A DNA stretch of 64,000 nt. Source: Prinia subflava (lineage: Eukaryota; Chordata; Aves; Passeriformes; Cisticolidae). The notes below the pieces were generated by a model. That model did no database searches and had not been told where the DNA came from. It worked only from the letters and a program-made list of their open reading frames with translations. The stretch lies in assembly GCF_021018805.1 (NCBI RefSeq), contig NC_086254.1, forward strand, positions 62,001-126,000. Direction: 5' to 3'. The translations under genes and the position numbers were made by a program. Position 1 is the first letter of the stretch. Every line of letters begins with the position of its first letter. Shown here piece after piece: positions 1 to 9,543 of this stretch.

Positions 1-70
1 CCACATTCATGGCAGCCCCAGCTTTGCTCCCTTTGTGACACCACAGAGCTTGCAGCCCCAATATTCCCTC
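1..70 (+). repeat. Monomer run 0 (end of a leader)
   Basis: The last two monomers of the leader that precedes every module, ending GAGCTTGCAGCCCC then AATATTCCCTC. The window opens inside this leader. Confidence 0.9.
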
Positions 71-520
71 CCACGGAGATGCCCCAAGGGAAGCGTCCAG
101 ACCTCTGCAAAGTCAACACAACTGAGCCTTACCTGACTGGCTTCAGCCTGGGCTCATGTGGATTCCTCTGCACTCCGCTCCAACAAGGTTCCCCTGGCCA
201 GCTCCACTCTTTGCCTCTCAAATGTCACACCCAGTAACAGAGCTCTTCCCAGAGCTGATGGAGAAAAGTCAGGAAATGAAACACCAAAGCCCACCAAGAA
301 ACAAACTACTTTTCCCCACTCAGACCTGCTTCCTCCCTCAGTACTTTCACCTGCACACACACAGCACCTGAGAATGCAAGCAATCAGCTTTCCTGAAGCA
401 CATGTGCAGCTAAAAGAGCTTGAAGACAGCCTTTTCTCAGAGAGAAAAGACCACTTTTCTCAGCTCAGTGAACAAGGCCTGTTGGTAGGCAGAGGGAGGG
501 CCCTTGCAAAGGGCTAGGCC
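71..520 (+). repeat. 450-bp module, copy 1 (reference copy)
   Basis: A stretch without the 40-bp period. It opens CCACGGAGATGCCCC and ends GGGCTAGGCC, where degenerate monomers resume. It contains a minus-strand splice-donor-like site (CAG/GTAAGG read on minus, 127-135), a plus-strand acceptor-like tract (306-323, TTTTCCCCACTCAG), a short CA run (350-362), and three mutually complementary 8-base arms (431-438, 442-449, 454-461). A plus frame is open from 137 to a TAG at 515-517, but it has no ATG at its start. I do not recognise the source: it could be a relic of a gene or mobile element trapped in the array, or simply very diverged satellite. Variants in this copy: TTCCCCTGG, CTTTGCC, CACACCCAG, GATGGAG, CAGACC, AGCTTTCCTGAAGC. 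Confidence 0.9.
431..461 (+). other. Three-arm palindrome in module (copy 1 shown)
   Basis: Arms CTTTTCTC (431-438), GAGAAAAG (442-449) and CTTTTCTC (454-461). The middle arm is perfectly complementary to either outer arm, with loops of 3 and 4 bases. The same element lies in every module, with arm changes in copies 10, 12, 15, 16, 25, 27, 30 and 33. Whether it is transcribed is unknown. Confidence 0.6.
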
Positions 521-1433
521 CTGTGACACGATAGCTATGGAATCCCCAGCATTGCTCCCTTTGTGACACCACAGAGGTGGCAGTTGCAGATTTGCTCCTT
601 TGTCACTCCACAGAGGTGATAGCCCCAGCATTGCTCCCTTTGTCATACCAGACAGGTGGAAATACATGCATTATTGCCCTTGAGACACCACATTGATGGC
701 TGCCTAAGTTTTGTTCCATTTGTGACACCAGAGAGGTGGAAGCCCAGCATTTCTCCCTTTGTGACACCACAGAGGTGGCAGTTGCAGATTTGCTCCCGTT
801 GTCACACCACAGAGGTGGTAGGCCCAGAATTGCTCCCTTTGTTACACCACAGATTTGGCCTGCCCAGCTTTCTTCCCTTTGTGACACCACAGAGGTGCCA
901 GCCCCAGCGTTGCTTCTTATGTTACACCACAGAGGTGGAAGTTCCAGCTTTGTTCCCTTTGTGACAACACAGAGGTGGAAGCCCCAGCTTTGCTCCCTTT
1001 GTGACACAACAAAAGCGGCAGCCCCTGCATTCCACCCTTTGTAACACCACAGAGGTGGAAGTTCTAAATTTGCTCTCTTTGTGACATCAGTGAGGTGCAA
1101 GCTACAATAATCCTCTTTGTGACACCATAGTGGTGGCAGCCCCGCTTTGCTCCCTTTGTGACATCAGATGAGTTGAAGTTCTACCTTTTTTCCCTTTGGG
1201 ACACCACATTCATGGCAGTCCCAATTTTGCTCCCTTTGTGACATCAGAAGGGTGGAAGTTCTACCTTTTTTCCCTTTGGGACACCACATTCATGGCAGTC
1301 CCAGCTTTGCTCCCTTTGTGACATTCGATGGGTGGAAGTTCTACCTTTTTTCCCTTTGGGACACCACATTCATGGCAGTCCCAGCTTTGCTCCCTTTGTG
1401 ACACCACAGAGCTTGCAGCCCCAATATTCCCTC
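521..1433 (+). repeat. Monomer run 1 (913 bp)
   Basis: Length is 22 x 40 + 33. It starts with the fixed post-module set (GGAATCCCC, CAGTTGCAG, GTGATAGCC, GACAGGTGGAAATAC). Its leader is expanded by a triplicated 80-bp dimer, described separately. Confidence 0.9.
1161..1400 (+). repeat. Triplicated 80-bp dimer in leader (run 1)
   Basis: Three copies start at 1161, 1241 and 1321, each holding GTTCTACCTTTTTTCC and CATTCATGGCAGTCCC. They differ by a few bases (ACATCAGATGAG, ACATCAGAAGGG, ACATTCGATGGG). Other leaders carry a single copy. Confidence 0.9.
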
Positions 1434-1883
1434 CCACGGAGATGCCCCAAGGGAAGCGTCCAGACCTCTGCAAAGTCAACACAACTGAGCCTTACCTGAC
1501 TGGCTTCAGCCTGGGCTCATGTGGATTCCTCTGCACTCCGCTCCAACAAGGTTCCCTTGGCCAGCTCCACTCTTCGCCTCTCAAATATCACATCCAGTAA
1601 CAGAGCTCTTCCCAGAGCTGATGGAGAAAAGTCAGGAAATGAAACACCAAAGCCCACCAAGAAACAAACTACTTTTCCCCACTCAGACCTGCTTCCTCCC
1701 TCAGGACTTTCACCTGCACACACACAGCACCTGAGAATGCAAGCAATCAGCGCTCCTGAGGCACATGTGCAGCTAAAAGAGCTTGAAGACAGCCTTTTCT
1801 CAGAGAGAAAAGACCACTTTTCTCAGCTCAGTGAACAAGGCCTGTTGGTAGGCAGAGGGAGGGCCCTTGCAAAGGGCTAGGAC
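1434..1883 (+). repeat. 450-bp module, copy 2
   Basis: Differs from copy 1 at TTCCCTTGG, CTTCGCC, ATATCACATCCAG, CTCAGGACTTTC, AGCGCTCCTGAGGC and CTAGGACC. The TTCGCC/TTTGCC and GCGCTCC/GCTTTCC sites recur as the main polymorphisms across modules. Confidence 0.9.
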
Positions 1884-2997
1884 CTGTGACACAATAGCTA
1901 TGGAATCCCCAGCATTGCTCCCTCTGTGACACCACAGAGGTGGCAGTTGCTGATTTGCTCCTTTTGTCACACCACAGAAGTGGTAGCCCCAGCATTGCTC
2001 CCTTTGTCACACCAGACAGGTGGAAATACATGCATTATTCCCTTTGAGACACCACATAGAGAGCTGCCTCTCTTTTGTTCCCTTTGTGACACCACAGAGG
2101 TTGCAGTTGCAGGTTTGCACCCTTTGTGACACGACAGATGTGGCAGCTCCAGCTTTGCTCTCTTTGTGACACCACAGAACTGGCAGCTACAGGTTTGCCT
2201 CCATTTTGACATGACAGAGGTGGCAACCCCAGAATTGCTCCCTTATTGACACCACAAATGTGGCAGCTCCAGCATTGCTCCCTTTGTGACACCATAGATG
2301 TGACCAACCCAGCTTTGCTCCATTTCTGACCCCACAGAGGTTCCAGCCCCAGCGTTGCTACTTTTGTGACCCCACAGAGGTGGAAGTTGCAGATTTGCTC
2401 CCTTTGTCACACCACAGAGGTTGTAGCCCCAGCATTGCTCCCTTTGTCACACCAGACAGGTGGAAATACACGCCTTGTTCCCTTTGATACGCCACAGCGG
2501 TGGTAGCCCCAGCATTGCTCCATTTGTGACACTACAGATTTGGCCTGCCCAGCTTTGTTCCCTTTGTGACACCACGGAGGTGCCAGCCCCAGCGTTGCTT
2601 CTTATGTTACACCACAGAGGTGGAAGTTCCAGCTATGTTCCCTTTGTGACAACACACAGCTGGAAGCCCCAGCTTTGCTCCCTTTGTGAAAACCAGAGGT
2701 GGCAGTTGCAGATTTGCTCCCTTTGTCACACCACATATGTGGCAGCCCCAGCATTGCTCCCTTTGTGGCACCACAGAGGTGGAAGTTCTAAATTTGCTCT
2801 CTTTGTGACATCAGTGAGGTGCAGGCCACAATAATCCTCTTTGTGACACCAGAGTGGTGGCAGCCCCGCTTTGCTTCCTTTGTGACATCAGAAGGGTGGA
2901 AGTTCTACCTTTTTTCCCTTTGGGACACCACATTCATGGCAGCCCCAGCTTTGCTCCCTTTGTGACACCACAGAGCTTGCAGCCCCAATATTCCCTC
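1884..2997 (+). repeat. Monomer run 2 (1,114 bp)
   Basis: Matches run 4 except for the 119-bp deletion after 2503. It has the CACACCAGACAGGTGG monomers twice (near 2011 and 2451), the second with CACGCCTTGTTCC. Confidence 0.9.
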
Positions 2998-3447
2998 CCA
3001 CGGAGATGCCCCAAGGGAAGCGTCCAGACCTCTGCAAAGTCAACACAACTGAGCCTTACCTGACTGGCTTCAGCCTGGGCTCATGTGGATTCCTCTGCAC
3101 TCCGCTCCAACAAGGTTCCCCTGGCCAGCTCCACTCTTTGCCTCTCAAATGTCACACCCAGTAACAGAGCTCTTCCCAGAGCTGATGGAGAAAAGTCAGG
3201 AAATGAAACACCAAAGCCCACCAAGAAACAAACTACTTTTCCCCACTCAGACCTGCTTCCTCCCTCAGTACTTTCACCTGCACACACACAGCACCTGAGA
3301 ATGCAAGCAATCAGCTTTCCTGAAGCACATGTGCAGCTAAAAGAGCTTGAAGACAGCCTTTTCTCAGAGAGAAAAGACCACTTTTCTCAGCTCAGTGAAC
3401 AAGGCCTGTTGGTAGGCAGAGGGAGGGCCCTTGCAAAGGGCTAGGCC
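2998..3447 (+). repeat. 450-bp module, copy 3
   Basis: Same variants as copy 1, including AGCTTTCCTGAAGC, which only copies 1 and 3 carry. This supports their recent common origin in superunit H1. Confidence 0.9.
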
Positions 3448-4360
3448 CTGTGACACGATAGCTATGGAATCCCCAGCATTGCTCCCTTTGTGACACCACA
3501 GAGGTGGCAGTTGCAGATTTGCTCCTTTGTCACTCCACAGAGGTGATAGCCCCAGCATTGCTCCCTTTGTCATACCAGACAGGTGGAAATACATGCATTA
3601 TTGCCCTTGAGACACCACATTGATGGCTGCCTAAGTTTTGTTCCATTTGTGACACCAGAGAGGTGGAAGCCCAGCATTTCTCCCTTTGTGACACCACAGA
3701 GGTGGCAGTTGCAGATTTGCTCCCGTTGTCACACCACAGAGGTGGTAGGCCCAGAATTGCTCCCTTTGTTACACCACAGATTTGGCCTGCCCAGCTTTCT
3801 TCCCTTTGTGACACCACAGAGGTGCCAGCCCCAGCGTTGCTTCTTATGTTACACCACAGAGGTGGAAGTTCCAGCTTTGTTCCCTTTGTGACAACACAGA
3901 GGTGGAAGCCCCAGCTTTGCTCCCTTTGTGACACAACAAAAGCGGCAGCCCCTGCATTCCACCCTTTGTAACACCACAGAGGTGGAAGTTCTAAATTTGC
4001 TCTCTTTGTGACATCAGTGAGGTGCAAGCTACAATAATCCTCTTTGTGACACCATAGTGGTGGCAGCCCCGCTTTGCTCCCTTTGTGACATCAGATGAGT
4101 TGAAGTTCTACCTTTTTTCCCTTTGGGACACCACATTCATGGCAGTCCCAATTTTGCTCCCTTTGTGACATCAGAAGGGTGGAAGTTCTACCTTTTTTCC
4201 CTTTGGGACACCACATTCATGGCAGTCCCAGCTTTGCTCCCTTTGTGACATTCGATGGGTGGAAGTTCTACCTTTTTTCCCTTTGGGACACCACATTCAT
4301 GGCAGTCCCAGCTTTGCTCCCTTTGTGACACCACAGAGCTTGCAGCCCCAATATTCCCTC
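3448..4360 (+). repeat. Monomer run 3 (913 bp)
   Basis: Equivalent to run 1 at a shift of 2,927 bp, with the same length and the same unusual TGATGGCTGCC monomer. Confidence 0.9.
4088..4327 (+). repeat. Triplicated 80-bp dimer in leader (run 3)
   Basis: Equivalent of 1161-1400, with the same three internal variants in the same order. The triplication therefore predates the duplication of superunit H1. Confidence 0.9.
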
Positions 4361-4810
4361 CCACGGAGATGCCCCAAGGGAAGCGTCCAGACCTCTGCAA
4401 AGTCAACACAACTGAGCCTTACCTGACTGGCTTCAGCCTGGGCTCATGTGGATTCCTCTGCACTCCGCTCCAACAAGGTTCCCTTGGCCAGCTCCACTCT
4501 TCGCCTCTCAAATATCACATCCAGTAACAGAGCTCTTCCCAGAGCTGATGGAGAAAAGTCAGGAAATGAAACACCAAAGCCCACCAAGAAACAAACTACT
4601 TTTCCCCACTCAGAGCTGCTTCCTCCCTCAGTACTTTCACCTGCACACACACAGCACCTGAGAATGCAAGCAATCAGCGCTCCTGAGGCACATGTGCAGC
4701 TAAAAGAGCTTGAAGACAGCCTTTTCTCAGAGAGAAAAGACCACTTTTCTCAGCTCAGTGAACAAGGCCTGTTGGTAGGCAGAGGGAGGGCCCTTGCAAA
4801 GGGCTAGGCC
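4361..4810 (+). repeat. 450-bp module, copy 4
   Basis: Like copy 2, but with CAGAGCTGC, CTCAGTACTTTC and CTAGGCCC. Confidence 0.9.
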
Positions 4811-6043
4811 CTGTGACACAATAGCTATGGAATCCCCAGCATTGCTCCCTTTGTGACACCACAGAGGTGGCAGTTGCTGATTTGCTCCTTTTGTCACACC
4901 ACAGAAGTGGTAGCCCCAGCATTGCTCCCTTTGTCACACCAGACAGGTGGAAATACATGCATTATTCCCTTTGAGACACCACATAGAGAGCTGCCTCTCT
5001 TTTGTTCCCTTTGTGACACCACAGAGGTTGCAGTTGCAGGTTTGCACCCTTTGTGACACGACAGATGTGGCAGCTCCAGCTTTGCTCTCTTTGTGACACC
5101 ACAGAACTGGCAGCTACAGGTTTGCCTCCATTTTGACATGACAGAGGTGGCAACCCCAGAATTGCTCCCTTATTGACACCACAAATGTGGCAGCTCCAGC
5201 ATTGCTCCCTTTGTGACACCATAGATGTGACCAACCCAGCTTTGCTCCATTTCTGACCCCACAGAGGTTCCAGCCCCAGCGTTGCTACTTTTGTGACCCC
5301 ACAGAGGTGGAAGTTGCAGATTTGCTCCCTTTGTCACACCACAGAGGTTGTAGCCCCAGCATTGCTCCCTTTGTCACACCAGACAGGTGGAAATACACGC
5401 CTTGTTCCCTTTGATACGCCACAGCGGTGGAAGCCCCAGCATTGTTCCATTTGTGACATCACAGAGCTGGAATCCCAGCATTGCTCCCTTTGTGACACCA
5501 CAGAGGTTGCAGTTGCAGATTTTCTCCCGTTGTGACACCACACACGTGGTAGCCCCAGCATTGCTCCATTTGTGACACTACAGATTTGGCCTGCCCAGCT
5601 TTGTTCCCTTTGTGACACCACGGAGGTGCCAGCCCCAGCGTTGCTTCTTATGTTACACCACAGAGGTGGAAGTTCCAGCTATGTTCCCTTTGTGACAACA
5701 CACAGCTGGAAGCCCCAGCTTTGCTCCCTTTGTGAAAACCAGAGGTGGCAGTTGCAGATTTGCTCCCTTTGTCACACCACATATGTGGCAGCCCCAGCAT
5801 TGCTCCCTTTGTGGCACCACAGAGGTGGAAGTTCTAAATTTGCTGTCTTTGTGACATCAGTGAGGTGCAGGCCACAATAATCCTCTTTGTGACACCAGAG
5901 TGGTGGCAGCCCCGCTTTGCTTCCTTTGTGACATCAGAAGGGTGGAAGTTCTACCTTTTTTCCCTTTGGGACACCACATTCATGGCAGCCCCAGCTTTGC
6001 TCCCTTTGTGACACCACAGAGCTTGCAGCCCCAATATTCCCTC
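4811..6043 (+). repeat. Monomer run 4 (1,233 bp)
   Basis: Length is 30 x 40 + 33. This is the full form of the second H1 run. It includes the CACACACGTGGTAGCC monomer and GTGAAAACCAGAGG, marks shared with runs 6, 10 and the end of run 13. Confidence 0.9.
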
Positions 6044-6493
6044 CCACGGAGATGCCCCAAGGGATGCGTCCAGACCTCTGCAAAGTCAACACAACTGAGC
6101 CTTACCTGACTGGCTTCAGCCTGGGCTCATGTGGATTCCTCTGCACTCCGCTCCAACAAGGTTCCCCTGGCCAGCTCCACTCTTTGCCTCTCAAATGTCA
6201 CACCCAGTAACAGAGCTCTTCCCAGAGCTGATGGAGAAAAGTCAGGAAATGAAACACCAAAGCCCACCAAGAAACAAACTACTTTTCCCCACTCAGACCT
6301 GCTTCCTCCCTCAGTACTTTCACCTGCACACACACAGCACCTGAGAATGCAAGCAATCAGCGCTCCTGAAGCACATGTGCAGCTAAAAGAGCTTGAAGAC
6401 AGCCTTTTCTCAGAGAGAAAAGACCACTTTTCTCAGCTCAGTGAACAAGGCCTGTTGGTAGGCAGAGGGAGGGCCCTTGCAAAGGGCTAGGCC
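6044..6493 (+). repeat. 450-bp module, copy 5
   Basis: Like copy 1, but with GGGATGCGTCC near the start (shared with copies 7 and 8) and AGCGCTCCTGAAGC. Confidence 0.9.
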
Positions 6494-7406
6494 CTGTGAC
6501 ACGATAGCTATGGAATCCCCAGCATTGCTCCCTTTGTGACACCACAGAGGTGGCAGTTGCAGATTTGCTCCTTTGTCACTCCACAGAGGTGATAGCCCCA
6601 GCATTGCTCCCTTTGTCATACCAGACAGGTGGAAATACATGCATTATTGCCCTTGAGACACCACATTGATGGCTGCCTAAGTTTTGTTCCATTTGTGACA
6701 CCAGAGAGGTGGAAGCCCAGCATTTCTCCCTTTGTGACACCACAGAGGTGGCAGTTGCAGATTTGCTCCCGTTGTCACACCACAGAGGTGGTAGGCCCAG
6801 AATTGCTCCCTTTGTTACACCACAGATTTGGCCTGCCCAGCTTTCTTCCCTTTGTGACACCACAGAGGTGCCAGCCCCAGCGTTGCTTCTTATGTTACAC
6901 CACAGAGGTGGAAGTTCCAGCTTTGTTCCCTTTGTGACAACACAGAGGTGGAAGCCCCAGCTTTGCTCCCTTTGTGACACAACAAAAGCGGCAGCCCCTG
7001 CATTCCACCCTTTGTAACACCACAGAGGTGGAAGTTCTAAATTTGCTCTCTTTGTGACATCAGTGAGGTGCAAGCTACAATAATCCTCTTTGTGACACCA
7101 TAGTGGTGGCAGCCCCGCTTTGCTCCCTTTGTGACATCAGATGAGTTGAAGTTCTACCTTTTTTCCCTTTGGGACACCACATTCATGGCAGTCCCAATTT
7201 TGCTCCCTTTGTGACATCAGAAGGGTGGAAGTTCTACCTTTTTTCCCTTTGGGACACCACATTCATGGCAGTCCCAGCTTTGCTCCCTTTGTGACATTCG
7301 ATGGGTGGAAGTTCTACCTTTTTTCCCTTTGGGACACCACATTCATGGCAGTCCCAGCTTTGCCCCCTTTGTGACACCACAGAGCTTGCAGCCCCAATAT
7401 TCCCTC
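6494..7406 (+). repeat. Monomer run 5 (913 bp)
   Basis: Third copy of the run 1 type. The last leader monomer has TTTGCCCCCTTTG where runs 1 and 3 have TTTGCTCCC. Confidence 0.9.
7134..7373 (+). repeat. Triplicated 80-bp dimer in leader (run 5)
   Basis: Third occurrence of the 80-bp triplication, exactly 3,046 bp after the second. Confidence 0.9.
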
Positions 7407-7856
7407 CCACGGAGATGCCCCAAGGGAAGCGTCCAGACCTCTGCAAAGTCAACACAACTGAGCCTTACCTGACTGGCTTCAGCCTGGGCTCATGTGGATT
7501 CCTCTGCACTCCGCTCCAACAAGGTTCCCTTGGCCAGCTCCACTCTTCGCCTCTCAAATATCACATCCAGTAACAGAGCTCTTCCCAGAGCTGATGGAGA
7601 AAAGTCAGGAAATGAAACACCAAAGCCCACCAAGAAACAAACTACTTTTCCCCACTCAGACCTGCTTCCTCCCTCAGTACTTTCACCTGCACACACACAG
7701 CACCTGAGAATGCAAGCAATCAGCGCTCCTGAGGCACATGTGCAGCTAAAAGAGCTTGAAGACAGCCTTTTCTCAGAGAGAAAAGACCACTTTTCTCAGC
7801 TCAGTGAACAAGGCCTGTTGGTAGGCAGAGGGAGGGCCCTTGCAAAGGGCTAGGAC
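7407..7856 (+). repeat. 450-bp module, copy 6
   Basis: Like copy 2, but with CTCAGTACTTTC. It keeps CTAGGACC. Confidence 0.9.
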
Positions 7857-9089
7857 CTGTGACACAATAGCTATGGAATCCCCAGCATTGCTCCCTCTGT
7901 GACACCACAGAGGTGGCAGTTGCTGATTTGCTCCTTTTGTCACACCACAGAAGTGGTAGCCCCAGCATTGCTCCCTTTGTCACACCAGACAGGTGGAAAT
8001 ACATGCATTATTCCCTTTGAGACACCACATAGAGAGCTGCCTCTCTTTTGTTCCCTTTGTGACACCACAGAGGTTGCAGTTGCAGGTTTGCACCCTTTGT
8101 GACACGACAGATGTGGCAGCTCCAGCTTTGCTCTCTTTGTGACACCACAGAACTGGCAGCTACAGGTTTGCCTCCATTTTGACATGACAGAGGTGGCAAC
8201 CCCAGAATTGCTCCCTTATTGACACCACAAATGTGGCAGCTCCAGCATTGCTCCCTTTGTGACACCATAGATGTGACCAACCCAGCTTTGCTCCATTTCT
8301 GACCCCACAGAGGTTCCAGCCCCAGCGTTGCTACTTTTGTGACCCCACAGAGGTGGAAGTTGCAGATTTGCTCCCTTTGTCACACCACAGAGGTTGTAGC
8401 CCCAGCATTGCTCCCTTTGTCACACCAGACAGGTGGAAATACACGCCTTGTTCCCTTTGATACGCCACAGCGGTGGAAGCCCCAGCATTGTTCCATTTGT
8501 GACATCACAGAGCTGGAATCCCAGCATTGCTCCCTTTGTGACACCACAGAGGTTGCAGTTGCAGATTTTCTCCCGTTGTGACACCACACACGTGGTAGCC
8601 CCAGCATTGCTCCATTTGTGACACTACAGATTTGGCCTGCCCAGCTTTGTTCCCTTTGTGACACCACGGAGGTGCCAGCCCCAGCGTTGCTTCTTATGTT
8701 ACACCACAGAGGTGGAAGTTCCAGCTATGTTCCCTTTGTGACAACACACAGCTGGAAGCCCCAGCTTTGCTCCCTTTGTGAAAACCAGAGGTGGCAGTTG
8801 CAGATTTGCTCCCTTTGTCACACCACATATGTGGCAGCCCCAGCATTGCTCCCTTTGTGGCACCACAGAGGTGGAAGTTCTAAATTTGCTCTCTTTGTGA
8901 CATCAGTGAGGTGCAGGCCACAATAATCCTCTTTGTGACACCAGAGTGGTGGCAGCCCCGCTTTGCTCCCGTTGTGACATCAGAAGGGTGGAAGTTCTAC
9001 CTTTTTTCCCTTTGGGACACCACATTCATGGCAGCCCCAGCTTTGCTCCCTTTGTGACACCACAGAGCTTGCAGCCCCAATATTCCCTC
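7857..9089 (+). repeat. Monomer run 6 (1,233 bp)
   Basis: Same length as run 4 and nearly the same sequence. The leader differs by CGCTTTGCTCCCGTTG where run 4 has GCTTCCTTTG. Confidence 0.9.
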
Positions 9090-9543
9090 CCACGGAGATG
9101 CCCCAAGGGATGCGTCCAGACCTCTGCAAAGTCAACACAACTGAGCCTTACCTGACTGGCTTCAGCCTGGGCTCATGTGGATTCCTCTGCACTCCGCTCC
9201 AACAAGGTTCCCTTGGCCAGCTCAACTCTTCGCCTCTCAAACATCACATCCATCCAGTAACAGAGCTCTTCCCAGAGCTGATGGGGAAAAGTCAGGAAAT
9301 GAAACACCAAAGCCCACCAAGAAACAAACTACTTTTCCCCACTCAGACCTGCTTCCTCCCTCAGTACTTTCACCTGCACACACACAGCACCTGAGAATGC
9401 AAGCAATCAGCGCTCCTGAGGCACATGTGCAGCTAAAAGAGCTTGAAGACAGCCTTTTCTCAGAGAGAAAAGACCACTTTTCTCAGCTCAGTGAACAAGG
9501 CCTGTTGGTAGGCAGAGGGAGGACCCATGCAAAGGGCTAGACC
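9090..9543 (+). repeat. Module, copy 7 (454 bp, 4-bp insertion)
   Basis: Carries CACATCCATCCAG, a 4-bp duplication that shifts the reading frame relative to copies 1-6. Also CTCAACTCTTCG, AAACATCAC, GATGGGG, GGACCCATG and GCTAGACC. Confidence 0.9.

Larger units (their letters stand above)
71..2997 (+). repeat. Superunit H1, copy 1 (two composite units, 2,927 bp)
   Basis: First of three tandem copies of a dimeric superunit (modules 1 and 2 with their monomer runs). It is 119 bp shorter than the next copy: bases matching 5431-5549 of copy 2 are missing after position 2503. That is three monomers, one of them 39 bp. Confidence 0.85.
2998..6043 (+). repeat. Superunit H1, copy 2 (3,046 bp)
   Basis: Second copy, with modules 3 and 4. 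By eye it is almost identical to its neighbours at equivalent positions, including the triplicated 80-bp dimer at 4088-4327. It is the full-length form of the superunit. Confidence 0.85.
6044..9089 (+). repeat. Superunit H1, copy 3 (3,046 bp)
   Basis: Third copy, with modules 5 and 6, and exactly the same length as copy 2. After it, module 7 begins a different unit type. A further copy of the second half of H1 (the module 2/4/6 type unit) sits apart at 14097-15779, so this type was also moved within the array. Confidence 0.85.

Noticed and set aside
100..133. A tiny minus-strand intron between GTAAGG and TTTGCAG
   Set aside because: The interval is only about 25 bases, far below the minimum for vertebrate splicing.
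154..360. Minus-strand frame of 68 codons in each module, with a hydrophobic stretch
   Set aside because: It overlaps the plus-strand open frames, its differences follow the same sites as everywhere else in the module, and no promoter or start context sets it apart. It is best explained as a by-product of base composition.
340..365. CA microsatellite
   Set aside because: Only about five CA units in each module, with no length variation seen between copies.
71..520. LTR, LINE or SINE origin of the module
   Set aside because: No terminal TG...CA repeat pair, target-site duplication, poly-A tail, A/B box or polymerase-like translation was seen. A diverged fragment cannot be excluded without a database search.
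656..1100. Cysteine/histidine-rich pseudo-peptides resembling zinc fingers
   Set aside because: Cys and His recur only with the 40-residue repeat period and do not have C2H2 or C4 spacing.
521..1433. CRISPR array
   Set aside because: The units abut without unique spacers, the monomers are diverged, and no cas-like gene is present. The composition is that of a eukaryotic satellite.
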